Below are positions 36,271 to 46,771 of a DNA stretch of 64,000 bases, piece after piece. The notes below the pieces were generated by a model. The model was given only the letters and a program-made list of their open reading frames with translations, did not search any database and had not been told where the DNA came from. The translations under genes were made by a program, and so were the position numbers. Origin of the DNA: Solibacillus cecembensis (GTDB taxonomy: Bacteria > Bacillota > Bacilli > Bacillales_A > Planococcaceae). The DNA lies in NCBI RefSeq assembly GCF_001439635.1, contig NZ_LMBZ01000012.1:54513-118512 (forward strand), given 5' to 3'. Within the stretch, counting starts at the first letter, position 1; every line of letters starts with the position of its first letter.

Positions 36271-37407
36271 ATGAATCTACAATTTACAGATGAACAACTT
36301 ATGATGCGCAACATGGTTCGTGATTTTGCAAAAACGGAAATTGAACCTTTTATAGAACGGATGGAAGCAGGAGAATTCCCAAGAGAAATCGTTAAAAAAA
36401 TGGGTGAGCTTGGCTTGATGGGCATTACCTCACCTGAGCAATATGGCGGGGCGGCAATGGATTTCACCTCATATATTATCGCGATTAATGAGCTATCAAA
36501 AGTAAGTGCGGTCATGGGTGTTATTTTATCCGTGCATACATCAGTTGGGACGAATCCCATTTTATATTTTGGCAATGAACAGCAAAAAAAGCACTACATA
36601 CCAAAGCTTGCAAGTGGGGAATATTTAGGGGCATTTTGCTTAACAGAGACGAATGCAGGAAGTGATGCGGGTGCATTAAAAACACGCGCGGTCCGTGATG
36701 GCGATGATTATATAATAAACGGTTCAAAAGTATTTATTACAAATGGCGATGAGGCAGATGTTTATATTGTCTTTGCCTCAACGAATCCAGAGGCAGGTTC
36801 ACGCGGAATTTCAGCATTTATTGTGGAGAAAGATACAGCGGGGTTCATTGTCGGGAAAGATGAACGAAAAATGGGCTTACACGGCTCAAGAACGGTCCAA
36901 TTAACATTTGAAAATATGCGCATTGCGGCTACCCAGTTATTAGGGGAAGAGGGAGAAGGCTTTAAAATTGCGCTTGCTAATTTAGATGTTGGGCGGATTG
37001 GCATTGCTGCTCAAAGTTTAGGCATTGCTGAAGCGGCATTAGAAGCAGCAACAGCTTACGCCAAAGAACGTATTCAATTTGGGAAACCGATTGCAAAGCA
37101 ACAAGGTGTCGGTTTTAAATTAGCGGATATGGCAACTGCCGTGGAAGCCTCAAGGTTACTCGTATATCGCGCGGCGCATTTACGTTCGCAAAACTTACCA
37201 TGCGGAAAAGAAGCGTCAATGGCTAAGCTATTTGCTTCACAAACCGCGATGGATACAGCGATTGAAGCGGTGCAAATTTTCGGTGGCTACGGCTACACCG
37301 AGGACTATCCAGTAGAGCGCTATTTCCGAGACGCTAAAATTACACAAATTTACGAAGGCACAAGTGAAATTCAAAAGATTGTAATTAGCAAACATGTCAT
37401 GGGATGA
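36271..37407 (+). CDS. mmgC: Acyl-CoA dehydrogenase (MmgC type)
   Basis: The 378-residue FAD enzyme introduces the alpha-beta double bond into acyl-CoA. It shows LTETNAGSDAGALKT (FAD/substrate loop), [41 protein letters not shown] near the C-terminus, and the catalytic Glu in YEGT. Residues such as ILSVHTSVGTNPILYFGNEQQ resemble B. subtilis MmgC. The ATG follows AGGGGGAG 12 nt after the previous stop. It is one of two tandem paralogues, presumably for different chain length or branching. Confidence 0.92.
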   Translation: MNLQFTDEQLMMRNMVRDFAKTEIEPFIERMEAGEFPREIVKKMGELGLMGITSPEQYGGAAMDFTSYIIAINELSKVSAVMGVILSVHTSVGTNPILYFGNEQQKKHYIPKLASGEYLGAFCLTETNAGSDAGALKTRAVRDGDDYIINGSKVFITNGDEADVYIVFASTNPEAGSRGISAFIVEKDTAGFIVGKDERKMGLHGSRTVQLTFENMRIAATQLLGEEGEGFKIALANLDVGRIGIAAQSLGIAEAALEAATAYAKERIQFGKPIAKQQGVGFKLADMATAVEASRLLVYRAAHLRSQNLPCGKEASMAKLFASQTAMDTAIEAVQIFGGYGYTEDYPVERYFRDAKITQIYEGTSEIQKIVISKHVMG

Positions 37408-37447
37408 AATGAAATAAAGAAACTTCAAAACAAAGGGGAAATATAAT

Positions 37448-38584
37448 ATGAACTTTCAATTATCAGAAGAACATCAACAATTACGTGAAATGATCCGTGA
37501 TTTTGCAGTGAATGAAGTAGCACCATCAGCAGAACATCGCGATGAGCATGAAGAATTTGACCGTGGCATTTTCGATAAAATGGCGGAGTTGGGATTAACA
37601 GGTATTCCATGGCCAGAAGAGTACGGCGGGGCAGGCTTTGATTATTTAGCTTATTGTATCGCGGTAGAAGAGTTGTCACGCGTTTGTGCATCGACAGGGG
37701 TAACATTATCAGCTCACACATCACTTGCAGGTTGGCCGATTTACAAGTTTGGTAATGAAGAACAAAAGCAAAAATACTTGCGCCCAATGGCTGAAGGAAA
37801 GAAAATCGGTGCTTACGGTTTAACAGAAGCGAGCTCAGGGTCTGATGCAGGCGGCATGAAAACATATGCGGTAAAAGATGGCGATGATTATGTATTGAAC
37901 GGTTCGAAAATTTTCATTACAAATGGTGGCGTAGCGGATATTTATGTCGTATTTGCAGTGACAGATCCAGAGTCTAAAAACGGAACGACAGCATTTATTG
38001 TAGAAGCTGATTTCCCAGGTTTCTCAGTAGGGAAAAAAGAGCGGAAATTAGGTATTCGTTCATCGCCAACGACAGAAATTATTTTTGAAAATTGCCGTGT
38101 ACCAAAGGAAAATATGCTTGGTGAAGAAGGGCAAGGTTTTGTCATTGCCATGAAAACATTAGATGGTGGTCGTAACGGTATTGCAGCACAGGCAGTTGGT
38201 ATCGCACAAGGGGCACTTGATGCAGCCGTGGATTATGCGAAAGAACGTGTGCAATTTGGTAAGCCAATTGTAGCGAATCAAGGGGTAGCCTTTAAATTAG
38301 CGGATATGGCGACAGAAATCGAAGCATCTCGTTTACTAACATATCAAGCAGCTTGGATGGAATCGAATGATTTACCATACGGAAAAGCGTCTGCAATGGC
38401 CAAGTTACTTGCTGGAGATACAGCGATGAAAGTAACGACAGAAGCGGTGCAAGTGTTTGGTGGCTACGGCTATACGAAAGATTATCCAGTAGAGCGCTAT
38501 ATGCGTGATGCAAAAATTACGCAAATTTATGAAGGTACACAGGAAATTCAACGCCTAGTAATTTCGCGCATGCTGACGAAATAA
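37448..38584 (+). CDS. acdA: Acyl-CoA dehydrogenase AcdA
   Basis: The second 378-residue acyl-CoA dehydrogenase is very close to B. subtilis AcdA as I remember it: [49 protein letters not shown]. The catalytic Glu is in YEGTQEIQ. It shares the FAD loop [15 protein letters not shown] with its neighbour, but the two are clearly diverged paralogues. The ATG follows AAAGGGG. In B. subtilis acdA adjoins fadF; here they are in the same cluster. Its stop is 3 nt before the TetR start. Confidence 0.93.
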   Translation: MNFQLSEEHQQLREMIRDFAVNEVAPSAEHRDEHEEFDRGIFDKMAELGLTGIPWPEEYGGAGFDYLAYCIAVEELSRVCASTGVTLSAHTSLAGWPIYKFGNEEQKQKYLRPMAEGKKIGAYGLTEASSGSDAGGMKTYAVKDGDDYVLNGSKIFITNGGVADIYVVFAVTDPESKNGTTAFIVEADFPGFSVGKKERKLGIRSSPTTEIIFENCRVPKENMLGEEGQGFVIAMKTLDGGRNGIAAQAVGIAQGALDAAVDYAKERVQFGKPIVANQGVAFKLADMATEIEASRLLTYQAAWMESNDLPYGKASAMAKLLAGDTAMKVTTEAVQVFGGYGYTKDYPVERYMRDAKITQIYEGTQEIQRLVISRMLTK

Positions 38585-38587
38585 TGT

Positions 38588-39223
38588 ATGAAAAATATAG
38601 ATAAATTGCGTGTCGGAACAACAATCAAGGATGAAAACAAAGTAATCGAGCGCAGACAACAAATTATCCATGCAGGGGTAAAGTTATTTAAAGAAAAAGG
38701 GTTTCATCGCGCGACAACACGTGAACTTGCAAAAGCAGCAGGATTTAGCATTGGTACATTATATGAATATATTCGTACAAAAGAGGATGTGCTGTTTTTA
38801 GTTTGTGACAATATATTTGATGAGGTAATCAATCGTTTATCGCAGTTTTCAGCGAATGCAGGAACGATTGACGATTTAAAAGAAGCGATTCGCGCGTATT
38901 ACTTGTTAATTGATAGTATGCAAGACGAATTTACGATCATGTATCAAGAAACAAAATCATTGCCAAAAGAGGCGATGCATTACGTGCTCGATAAGGAAGT
39001 AGAGATGGTTGCGGTTTTCGAACGAATTTTACGAAATTGCAAAAAGTGTAACGCCATTTCTCTTCCAGATGAAGCCATTTATTTGGCGGCCAATCATGTC
39101 GTTGTACAAGGGCAAAGTTGGGCATTCCGGAGATGGGCTTTAAAAAAACACTATACAATCGACCGTTATATTGAATTGCAAACAGCGTTGTTTTTACAAG
39201 GGATTATGCAAGGGGAAAAGTAG
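38588..39223 (+). CDS. TetR-family transcription regulator
   Basis: The 211-residue protein has an N-terminal TetR helix-turn-helix (RRQQIIHAGVKLFKEKGFHRATTRELAKAAGFSIGTLYEYI; the recognition part is about residues 41-62) and an all-helical ligand domain. It lacks a good ribosome site and sits 3 nt after acdA, so translation is probably coupled. Such regulators of fatty-acid genes release DNA on binding acyl-CoA. Two matching 14-bp sites in the fadF and thiolase promoters are the natural targets, an inference from context. It is not a clear orthologue of B. subtilis FadR. Confidence 0.88.
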   Translation: MKNIDKLRVGTTIKDENKVIERRQQIIHAGVKLFKEKGFHRATTRELAKAAGFSIGTLYEYIRTKEDVLFLVCDNIFDEVINRLSQFSANAGTIDDLKEAIRAYYLLIDSMQDEFTIMYQETKSLPKEAMHYVLDKEVEMVAVFERILRNCKKCNAISLPDEAIYLAANHVVVQGQSWAFRRWALKKHYTIDRYIELQTALFLQGIMQGEK

Positions 39224-39229
39224 GGAGAA

Positions 39230-39275
39230 GCCATGTAGAGCAAATTTTGTAGAGCTGCTTTACATGGCGTTTTTT
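39230..39275 (+). terminator. Rho-independent terminator between the TetR gene and icmF
   Basis: GCCATGTA at 39230-39237 pairs with TACATGGC at 39261-39268, with extra pairs inside (GAGCA/TGCT), followed by six T. Confidence 0.8.
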
Positions 39276-39325
39276 AGCAAGAGGTATTCTTTTAATTATT
39301 TCACAATAACAAAGGGGTTTTCGAA

Positions 39326-42300
39326 ATGACAAAAGCAGTTGTGTATCGTCCAAAAAATTATGTGAGATTTGTTACGGCATCTAGTTTATTTGATGGTCAT
39401 GATGCCTCGATTAATATAATGCGACGAATTTTGCAATCGAGCGGAGCAGAAGTGATTCATTTAGGGCATAACCGCTCTGTTGAAGAAGTGGTTAATGCTG
39501 CGATTCATGAAGATGCGCAGGGGATTGCCATTTCTTCTTACCAAGGTGGTCATATCGAATATTTTAAATATATGTATGATTTATTGCGTGAAAAAGGTGC
39601 GCCTCATATTAAAATTTATGGCGGTGGTGGCGGTGTAATTTTACCGAGGGAAATTAAAGAACTGCATGAATACGGAATTGCAGGCATTTTCTCACCTGAG
39701 GATGGGCGACAATTAGGGCTTCAAGGCATGATTAATAAACAATTAGAAGGCTCTGATTTTACGACATTGCACGGGAATTATGCTGAGCAACTTGAACAAG
39801 TATCGACGGAGCGCCCAGAAGTGTTAGCGAATTTAATAACGGCTGCTGAAAACGGTGGTAGTTCAGAGGTTGAGGCAATGCTTGAGCTAGCGCGATCAAA
39901 AAGCTGTAACACACCGATACTTGGGATTACAGGAACAGGTGGCGCGGGGAAATCATCATTAACGGATGAATTAATTCGACGTTTTTTACAGGAGTTCCCG
40001 GACAAAAAGTTAGCCATCTTATCGGTAGACCCGACGAAGCAAAAAACAGGTGGGGCACTACTTGGAGACCGTATCCGTATGAATGCAATTTTCAATAAAC
40101 GCGTCTATATGCGCAGCTTGGCAACACGCGGTTCTCGCACGGAATTATCGGCTTCGATTGGTGATGTACTGGATGTTGTGAAAACAGCAGGCTTTGATTT
40201 AATTTTGGTTGAAACGAGCGGTATTGGGCAAGGGGATGCTGAAATTACTAATTATACCGACCTTTCCATGTATGTTATGACGAGTGAATTTGGTGCGCCA
40301 ACACAGCTTGAGAAAATCGATATGATTGACTATGCCGACCTAATCGCGATTAATAAATTCGAACGCAAAGGCTCAGAAGATGCGATGCGCCAAGTGCAAA
40401 AGCAATACCAGCGTTCGCGTGAATTATGGGATGCGAATTTAGATGAGATGCCGGTATATGGCACGATTGCATCACAGTTTAATGACAAAGGAACAAACTC
40501 ATTATTTGCCGCACTTGTCCAAAAAATTAATGACAAGTTTGGGGTGAGTTGGGAAACTTCCTATGAGCAATTTATTAAAACACAAAAGCAAAATGTCATT
40601 ATTCCGAATGATCGCCGCCATTATTTACGTGAAATTACAGAAACAATTCGAACATATCATAAAACGTCGGAACAGCAAGCGGCATTCGCGACGAAATTGT
40701 ATCAGTTGGAAGGGACAAAAGCGCAATTACCAGAAAGTGAAACAGCATTGATCGCTTCTATCCAAACGTTAATTGAATCAGTAAATAATGAACTGTCGGC
40801 AGAATCGAAGCGTATTTTAAATAACTGGGTAAAGCTAAAAGAAGATTATGCAGGTGACGAGCTCATTACGAAAATACGTGATAAAGAAATCCGAACAATT
40901 TTAAGAACGCCATCATTATCCGGTTTGAAAATTCCACGAGTGGCATTACCGAAATTTAAAGATTATGGTGAAATTTTACGGTGGGTATATGCAGAAAATG
41001 TGCCAGGTGAATTCCCTTACACAGCAGGCGTATTCCCATTCAAGCGTGAAGGCGAAGATCCGAAGCGTCAGTTTGCTGGAGAAGGTACACCGGAGCGTAC
41101 AAATAAGCGCTTCCATTATTTATCGAAGGATGATGATGCAAAGCGCCTTTCAACAGCGTTTGACTCGGTAACTTTGTACGGTGAGGACCCACATGTTCGC
41201 CCTGATATTTATGGGAAAGTTGGGGAATCTGGTGTCAGTATTTGTACATTAGAGGACATGAAAAAACTGTATGCAGGCTTTGATTTATGTGCACCATCTA
41301 CCTCTGTTTCAATGACAATTAATGGACCGGCACCGATTATTTTAGCGATGTTTATGAACACAGCAATCGACCAGCAAGTGCAACTCCGCGAGCAAGAGCT
41401 TGGACGTACATTGACTGTGGAGGAATTTACAGCGACGCGCGAAAAAACGTTGCAAGTCGTTCGTGGTACAGTTCAGGCGGATATTTTGAAGGAAGATCAA
41501 GGTCAAAATACATGCATATTTAGTACGGAATTTGCGCTTCGTATGATGGGGGATATTCAGCAATATTTCATTGATCAAAAAGTACGTAATTACTATTCAG
41601 TATCTATTTCGGGCTATCATATTGCCGAAGCGGGCGCCAATCCGATTTCGCAGCTTGCCTTTACATTGGCAAACGGCTTTACCTATGTGGAGTACTATTT
41701 AAGTCGCGGCATGCATATAGATGATTTTGCACCAAATTTAAGTTTCTTCTTCTCAAATGGACTGGACCCAGAGTACACGGTAATTGGTCGTGTAGCACGT
41801 CGTATTTGGGCAGTTGTTATGCGTGAAAAGTATGCGGCGAATGAGCGTTCACAAAAGCTGAAGTATCATATTCAAACATCGGGTCGTAGCTTGCATGCGC
41901 AGGAAATCGATTTCAATGATATTCGTACGACGCTTCAAGCATTAATGGCATTGCAAGATAACTGTAACTCGCTACATACAAATGCGTATGATGAAGCGAT
42001 TACGACACCAACAGAGGAATCGGTTCGTCGTGCGATGGCGATTCAAATGATTATTACGAAAGAGCATGGCTTATCAAAAAATGAAAACCCATTACAAGGT
42101 GCATTTATTATTGAAGAGCTAACAGAACTTGTTGAACGCGCGGTGCTAGAAGAGTTTGACCGCATGAATGATCGTGGCGGTGTACTTGGTGCGATGGAAA
42201 CACAATACCAACGTGGGAAAATTCAAGAAGAATCGATGCACTATGAACATTTAAAACATTCAGGTGAATTGCCGATTATCGGAGTGAACACGTACTTAAA

Positions 42301-42568
42301 TCCAAATCCACCTACAGATGATGCAATCGACAATATGGAAATCGCACGTGCTTCTAAAGATGAAAAAGAGCTGCAAATTGCCAATTTAGAAAGCTTTAAA
42401 CAAACGCATGCAGGTAAAAGTAAAGCAGCAATTGAGCAATTAAAAGAAGTGGCTAAAGCAGGCGGTAATATTTTTGAGCAGCTAATGGAAACCGTAAAAG
42501 TAGCAAGCCTCGGTCAAATTACAAATGCCCTTTATGAAGTAGGCGGCCAATACCGAAGAAATATGTAA
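39326..42568 (+). CDS. icmF: Fused isobutyryl-CoA mutase IcmF
   Basis: The 1080-residue protein fuses three parts. An N-terminal B12-binding domain (about residues 10-140) carries [12 protein letters not shown], with the likely cobalt-ligating H26. A MeaB-like G-protein chaperone domain (about 195-420) has Walker [10 protein letters not shown] at about 203-211. A C-terminal mutase barrel has [25 protein letters not shown] and the substrate region [10 protein letters not shown]. IcmF interconverts isobutyryl-CoA and n-butyryl-CoA using adenosylcobalamin, linking valine-type branched acids to beta-oxidation. The ATG follows AAAGGGG. The neighbouring beta-oxidation genes and the upstream B12 operon fit this role. 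A methylmalonyl-CoA mutase is less likely because of the fused layout. Confidence 0.94.
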   Translation: MTKAVVYRPKNYVRFVTASSLFDGHDASINIMRRILQSSGAEVIHLGHNRSVEEVVNAAIHEDAQGIAISSYQGGHIEYFKYMYDLLREKGAPHIKIYGGGGGVILPREIKELHEYGIAGIFSPEDGRQLGLQGMINKQLEGSDFTTLHGNYAEQLEQVSTERPEVLANLITAAENGGSSEVEAMLELARSKSCNTPILGITGTGGAGKSSLTDELIRRFLQEFPDKKLAILSVDPTKQKTGGALLGDRIRMNAIFNKRVYMRSLATRGSRTELSASIGDVLDVVKTAGFDLILVETSGIGQGDAEITNYTDLSMYVMTSEFGAPTQLEKIDMIDYADLIAINKFERKGSEDAMRQVQKQYQRSRELWDANLDEMPVYGTIASQFNDKGTNSLFAALVQKINDKFGVSWETSYEQFIKTQKQNVIIPNDRRHYLREITETIRTYHKTSEQQAAFATKLYQLEGTKAQLPESETALIASIQTLIESVNNELSAESKRILNNWVKLKEDYAGDELITKIRDKEIRTILRTPSLSGLKIPRVALPKFKDYGEILRWVYAENVPGEFPYTAGVFPFKREGEDPKRQFAGEGTPERTNKRFHYLSKDDDAKRLSTAFDSVTLYGEDPHVRPDIYGKVGESGVSICTLEDMKKLYAGFDLCAPSTSVSMTINGPAPIILAMFMNTAIDQQVQLREQELGRTLTVEEFTATREKTLQVVRGTVQADILKEDQGQNTCIFSTEFALRMMGDIQQYFIDQKVRNYYSVSISGYHIAEAGANPISQLAFTLANGFTYVEYYLSRGMHIDDFAPNLSFFFSNGLDPEYTVIGRVARRIWAVVMREKYAANERSQKLKYHIQTSGRSLHAQEIDFNDIRTTLQALMALQDNCNSLHTNAYDEAITTPTEESVRRAMAIQMIITKEHGLSKNENPLQGAFIIEELTELVERAVLEEFDRMNDRGGVLGAMETQYQRGKIQEESMHYEHLKHSGELPIIGVNTYLNPNPPTDDAIDNMEIARASKDEKELQIANLESFKQTHAGKSKAAIEQLKEVAKAGGNIFEQLMETVKVASLGQITNALYEVGGQYRRNM

Positions 42569-42602
42569 TAAATGAAGTGTCTAATGATCCTGAAATTGAT
42601 GA

Positions 42603-42636
42603 ACATGCGGATAAATTCCGAAATAAATCCGCATGT
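42603..42636. terminator. Hairpin after icmF
   Basis: ACATGCGGAT pairs with ATCCGCATGT around a 14-nt loop. There is no strong T tract on the plus strand, so its strength as a terminator is uncertain. Confidence 0.55.
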
Positions 42637-42784
42637 AAATGTAGATTTAAAAAAAAAATAAGAAATTACGAACGAAATCGCGACGAATGACTACAAATTT
42701 CGTTATACTATCCTTAGACAAAAAAATTACAATAAAACCTCTTAAAAACATTATAAAATTGTCTAGTAAAGGAGGCGCGATGTA

Positions 42785-42943
42785 GTGGGGCAATATATTT
42801 ATTATATTTTAGTTTTAGCTTGTTTAATCAGCACTTTCTTTTTATACAATCAGCAATTAGCTGCTATACCGCTCCTTCTTTTATCATTAGTTTTGTTTTA
42901 TGTCGCCTATAAAAAAGCGACGAAATTAAAAAACAAGAAATGA
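42785..42943 (+). CDS. Small two-helix membrane protein (52 aa), unknown function
   Basis: A GTG start at 42785-42787 has AAGGAGG 9 nt upstream. The 52-residue product has two hydrophobic helices (about residues 4-20, YIYYILVLACLISTFFL, and 26-41) joined by YNQQLAA, and a lysine-rich tail (KKATKLKNKK) that should face the cytoplasm. I recognise no family. It lies just before rpoE, 84 nt from that start, and may share its transcript. Confidence 0.7.
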   Translation: MGQYIYYILVLACLISTFFLYNQQLAAIPLLLLSLVLFYVAYKKATKLKNKK

Positions 42944-43027
42944 AACTAGCATAGTGATAGGATGTTTGTATATAATGGATATCATACAAATGATATGACA
43001 TGTGTAAAAAGAAAGGACGTGCATGAT

Positions 43028-43588
43028 TTGAACTTTCGTGATATGACAAAAGAACAAATAGCAGAAGAGTCGTTAATCGACTTAGCATACGCAATTTTAG
43101 AAGATAAAAAACAGGCGATGCCATTAAATGATTTATTAAAAGAAATCCAAGCTTTAAATGGTATTTCAAATGCCGATTTAAAAGCGCGTTTAGTACAATT
43201 TTATACGGACTTAAACGTAGAAGGACGCTTCCTTTTGAACAATGAAAATGGTTGGGGTTTACGTGAGTGGTATAAAGTGGAGACTATTGAAGAAGAAACA
43301 GCTCCTACAATTAAAGCACGCAAGAAAAAATCAAAAGCTACAGACGACGATGATGAAGATTTAGTTGACCTTGACGAAGAAGATGTAGTATTCGATGAAG
43401 ATTTCGATGAGTTCATTGAAGAAGAAGAAGAAGAAGAAGAGGAAGACGTTGAGTTCGTGGAAGAAGAAATTGAAGATATCGACACGGATCTTGATGAAGA
43501 AATAATCGATGAGGAAGAAAGTTTCATTATCGAAGGCGAAGAAGACGAGGACGACGAAGAGGAAGACGACGAAGAGGATTTAAAATAA
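43028..43588 (+). CDS. rpoE: RNA polymerase delta subunit
   Basis: The 186-residue protein has the HARE-HTH domain at residues 1 to about 90 (LIDLAYAILEDKKQAMPLNDLLKEI, VQFYTDLNVEGRFLLN, GWGLREWY). An extremely acidic tail of about 85 residues with long Glu/Asp runs follows. Delta binds RNA polymerase, speeds recycling and sharpens promoter selectivity; the tail mimics nucleic acid. The start is TTG 43028-43030, with AAAGGA 9 nt upstream. A longer frame from 42962 lacks a site. rpoE precedes pyrG as in B. subtilis. Confidence 0.93.
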   Translation: MNFRDMTKEQIAEESLIDLAYAILEDKKQAMPLNDLLKEIQALNGISNADLKARLVQFYTDLNVEGRFLLNNENGWGLREWYKVETIEEETAPTIKARKKKSKATDDDDEDLVDLDEEDVVFDEDFDEFIEEEEEEEEEDVEFVEEEIEDIDTDLDEEIIDEEESFIIEGEEDEDDEEEDDEEDLK

Positions 43589-43610
43589 CTCCTATTTGAG
43601 TTGAAAGTTC

Positions 43611-43637
43611 TTGACTTCTTTTTCAGTTCCGTATAAT
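43611..43637 (+). promoter_or_regulatory. pyrG promoter
   Basis: TATAAT at 43632-43637 is a perfect -10. TTGACT at 43611-43616 is a likely -35, though the 15-bp spacer is short. Transcription would begin at GGG 43647-43649. Confidence 0.65.
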
Positions 43638-43646
43638 CTTTTACTT

Positions 43647-43723
43647 GGGCTCCTTTTAAAAGGAGATTGACCGTATAAACTATACGCTCCCCCTGCACAC
43701 TAAATGCAGGAGGAGCGTTTTTT
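43647..43723 (+). promoter_or_regulatory. pyrG leader: CTP-sensitive attenuator
   Basis: The predicted transcript starts GGGCUCC (43647-43653). It ends in a terminator whose 5' arm is pyrimidine-rich (CGCTCCCCCTGC at 43685-43696), pairing with GCAGGAGGAGCG and followed by TTTTTT. In B. subtilis, low CTP makes polymerase add extra G residues at this GGGC start, and the poly-G then pairs with the C-rich arm to prevent termination. Start and arm are both conserved here. Confidence 0.75.
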
Positions 43724-43819
43724 ATTTTTTCATAGTAGAGAAGAATAGTGGTATGTATGATAGCGTGGAATGCTTTTGCACCCAGCTTTTCTAATATAAC
43801 TTATGAGGAGGAAATTATA

Positions 43820-45424
43820 ATGACAAAATATATTTTCGTAACAGGTGGGGTAGTTTCTTCACTAGGTAAAGGGATTGTAGCGGCGTCTTTAGGTCGTATT
43901 TTAAAAAATCGTGGTCTTGAAGTTACAATTCAAAAATTTGATCCGTATTTAAATATTGATCCAGGTACAATGAGCCCCTACCAACATGGTGAAGTTTTCG
44001 TAACAGATGATGGCGCAGAGGCTGACTTAGATTTAGGTCACTATGAGCGTTTCATCGACATTAACTTAGGGAAACACTCAACAGTAACTTCAGGTAAGGT
44101 ATATCAATCTGTATTAAATAAAGAGCGTCGTGGCGATTATAACGGCGGCACTGTTCAAGTAATTCCTCACGTAACAAATGAAATTAAAGACCGTGTGCAA
44201 CGTGCAGGCCGTGAAACTTCTGCGGATGTAGTTATTACAGAAATCGGTGGTACAGTTGGTGACTTTGAATCACTTTCATTCTTAGAAGCAATCCGTCAAA
44301 TGCGTCGTGATTTAGGACATAACAATGTTATGTATATTCACTGTACATTAATGCCATACATCGCAGCTGCTAGTGAAATGAAAACTAAACCAACACAGCA
44401 TTCTGTAAAAGAATTACGTTCATTAGGTATCCAACCAAACATTATCGTTTTACGTACAGAACAGCCTGTCCCACAAGACATGAAGGATAAAATCGCGTTA
44501 TTCTGTGATGTTCGTGCATCAGATATTATCGAATCTCGTGACGTTGAACATTTATATGAAGTACCATTAAACTTACTTGCACAAGGTTTCGATCAAATCG
44601 TATTAGACCACTTCGGTATCGATGCACCAAAAGCAGATATGGAAGATTGGAAAGCGCTTGTGCACCAAGTGAAAAACTTAGAAAGCAAAACACGTATTGC
44701 GTTAGTTGGTAAATACGTAGAGTTACAAGATGCTTATATTTCTGTTGTAGAAGCATTAAAACATGCAGGCTATGTATACAACTCAGATATCGAAATTGAT
44801 TGGGTTAATGCAGAAGACATTAACGCTGAAAACGCTGCGGAATTACTAAGTGAAGCAGATGGTATTATCGTACCTGGTGGTTTCGGTGATCGTGGAGTTG
44901 AAGGGAAAATCGAAGCAATCCGTTATGCACGTGAACAAGATGTGCCATTCTTCGGAATTTGTCTAGGAATGCAGCTAGCAACAGTTGAGTTCGCACGCAA
45001 TGTGATGGGCTTAGCAGGTGCACATTCAACAGAATTAGATAAAGATACAAAATATCCAATTATCGACTTCTTACCAGATCAATCTGAACATACAGATTTA
45101 GGTGGTACATTACGTTTAGGTTTATATCCATGTAAATTAAAAGACGGTACAGTAGCACGCAATGCTTACAATGGTGAAGAGTTAGTGTACGAGCGTCACC
45201 GCCACCGTTATGAGTTCAACAACGAGTTCCGTGAAGCGATGGAAGCGGCAGGCATGGTATTCTCAGGTGTATCTCCTGACAATAAATTAGTGGAAATTGT
45301 TGAATTACCAGAGAAGAAATTCTTCGTAGCTGGTCAATTCCATCCAGAGTTAATTTCTCGTCCACAACGCCCACAACCATTAATTCGTGAATTTGTTGGT
45401 GCGGCGTTTAATAACCGTAAATAA
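43820..45424 (+). CDS. pyrG: CTP synthase
   Basis: The 534-residue enzyme aminates UTP to CTP. The N-terminal synthetase domain (1 to about 270) starts [24 protein letters not shown] and has [30 protein letters not shown]. The C-terminal class I glutamine amidotransferase domain has the nucleophile Cys in [11 protein letters not shown] and the catalytic His in GQFHPEL. The start is ATG 43820-43822, with GAGGAGG about 8 nt upstream; the longer frame from 43748 lies in the leader. A CTP-dependent attenuator precedes it. Confidence 0.97.
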   Translation: MTKYIFVTGGVVSSLGKGIVAASLGRILKNRGLEVTIQKFDPYLNIDPGTMSPYQHGEVFVTDDGAEADLDLGHYERFIDINLGKHSTVTSGKVYQSVLNKERRGDYNGGTVQVIPHVTNEIKDRVQRAGRETSADVVITEIGGTVGDFESLSFLEAIRQMRRDLGHNNVMYIHCTLMPYIAAASEMKTKPTQHSVKELRSLGIQPNIIVLRTEQPVPQDMKDKIALFCDVRASDIIESRDVEHLYEVPLNLLAQGFDQIVLDHFGIDAPKADMEDWKALVHQVKNLESKTRIALVGKYVELQDAYISVVEALKHAGYVYNSDIEIDWVNAEDINAENAAELLSEADGIIVPGGFGDRGVEGKIEAIRYAREQDVPFFGICLGMQLATVEFARNVMGLAGAHSTELDKDTKYPIIDFLPDQSEHTDLGGTLRLGLYPCKLKDGTVARNAYNGEELVYERHRHRYEFNNEFREAMEAAGMVFSGVSPDNKLVEIVELPEKKFFVAGQFHPELISRPQRPQPLIREFVGAAFNNRK

Positions 45425-45437
45425 TTTTAGCCAAAGT

Positions 45438-45480
45438 AAAAAGCTGCGATTTTGATGGTAAGTCAAAATCGCAGCTTTTA
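45438..45480. terminator. Bidirectional terminator between pyrG and ywjG
   Basis: AAAAGCTGCGATTTTGA at 45438-45454 pairs with TCAAAATCGCAGCTTTT at 45463-45479. Confidence 0.9.
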
Positions 45481-45514
45481 TAATTCAGTTTGAGTTTTAC
45501 ATAAAGACTTATCT

Positions 45515-46054
45515 TTACTCATCAAAATCATCGTCATCCGAAATCATTTCATCAAATTCCATTTTGATTGCTTCATAAACGAAAAGGGCAGCGATTAAAT
45601 GGGGCATCACGATACGCTCACCAAGATTTGTTGGATGGGGCAAAATTCCACCGCGCATTTTCAAGCAAATATATGTGTACGCTAACTCGCTTAATTCGTT
45701 TGTTTCGCTCGCTACCTCACTTGCGACTGCCGCAAAAGGAATGAATGCTGCGTTTAATTGACGGGCAAGAAAAACTGCATCTTCATCATTGCCACTACGA
45801 GTAAAAATAATTACGCGATCAGCAGATAAAAGCGTCACCTCATTTGAATACGTTGCAAAATTGACAAATGGTGCAGCGCCATGAAGTGCATTCAAGGCCA
45901 CGCCGTCCATTTCGCCGAAGCATGCAAAATAGACAGTACCTTGTCCAATCGTAGCTTGTGCAAGCAGTCTAGCAGTTTCTTCAATCGCGTCCTCCTCAGA
46001 CTGCTGAATGCGCTGAAGAAGTCCTGAAAGTTGGGTTGTTAAAATTTTCGACAT
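45515..46054 (-). CDS. ywjG: DUF2529 protein YwjG (SIS-like)
   Basis: The 179-residue protein matches YwjG (DUF2529), conserved between pyrG and spo0F in Bacillales. It looks like a small SIS-type sugar-phosphate-binding fold: VYFACFGEMDGVALNALHG, DRVIIFTRSGNDEDAVFLARQL. It ends in an acidic tail (DDDDFDE). Its function is unknown. Minus-strand orientation between pyrG and spo0F, and an AGGTGG site before the ATG at 46052-46054, agree with the family. Confidence 0.87.
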   Translation of the reverse strand: MSKILTTQLSGLLQRIQQSEEDAIEETARLLAQATIGQGTVYFACFGEMDGVALNALHGAAPFVNFATYSNEVTLLSADRVIIFTRSGNDEDAVFLARQLNAAFIPFAAVASEVASETNELSELAYTYICLKMRGGILPHPTNLGERIVMPHLIAALFVYEAIKMEFDEMISDDDDFDE

Positions 46055-46209
46055 AATTCCACCTCATGCCTATTATAAAAGCGAGAATAATAAAAAGCAA
46101 AATAGGAATTTGTTAAAATAAGCAGGAGATATATAAAATGAATCGAATTAAGTTATACAGATATAGTCAAATTAAGTTAGTTCACCATAAATGCTTAAGG
46201 AGGATGAAT

Positions 46210-46575
46210 TTGAAACTAAAAGAAATTTTAATTGTTGATGATCAGCAAGGGATCCGTCTGTTATTAAGTGAAGTATTTAAAAAAGAAGGATTTATCACAC
46301 ATCTTGCAGCCAATGGAATCGATGCATTAAATATTGTTCAAAATAAGGTAATTGACTGTGTTCTTTTGGATATGAAAATCCCAGGCATGGACGGATTAGA
46401 AATTTTAGCCCGATTAAAATCACTTAAAATAAATTTACCCGTAGTGATGATGACTGCTTATGGAGAACAGGATATGATTGATAAGGCGATGGAATTAGGA
46501 GCAATTCGATATTTTACAAAACCGTTCAATATATTTGAAGTACGCGATGAAGTGGGAAAAATTTTAGCCGATTGA
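46210..46575 (+). CDS. spo0F: Sporulation phosphorelay response regulator Spo0F
   Basis: The 121-residue single receiver domain passes phosphate from sensor kinases to Spo0B in the sporulation phosphorelay. Key residues are all present: acidic pair D10/D11 in LIVDDQQGIR, phospho-acceptor D54 in LLDMKIPGMDG, T82 in MMTAYGE and K104 in FTKPF. D54 is at the same number as in B. subtilis. The start is TTG 46210-46212, with AAGGAGG 6 nt upstream. The ATG at 46204 touches the ribosome site and the frame from 46138 is too long. There is no output domain. Confidence 0.95.
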   Translation: MKLKEILIVDDQQGIRLLLSEVFKKEGFITHLAANGIDALNIVQNKVIDCVLLDMKIPGMDGLEILARLKSLKINLPVVMMTAYGEQDMIDKAMELGAIRYFTKPFNIFEVRDEVGKILAD

Positions 46576-46600
46576 CAAGAAAAAATACATGAACTCGTTT

Positions 46601-46630
46601 GCAGGCAGTAGCGAACACTGTCTGTTTTTG
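46601..46630 (+). terminator. Rho-independent terminator after spo0F
   Basis: CAGGCAGT at 46602-46609 pairs with ACTGTCTG at 46617-46624, one G-U, followed by TTTTT. Confidence 0.75.
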
Positions 46631-46771
46631 TTATGATAAATTTGTATGTTTATAAACCAATCAGAAAGCATGATCAGATGGAGATTGGTATGTAGACAAA
46701 GACCATTTTATTTAAGTAATGAGTTTTTCTAAAGGCACCCTATTAATGTATCTTCGAGGAGGATTTTTATA

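Noticed and set aside
43201..43698. Long serine-rich open frame on the minus strand
   Set aside because: It is the antisense shadow of the Glu/Asp-rich tail of rpoE (GAA/GAT read backwards as TTC/ATC and TCN) and has no ribosome site.
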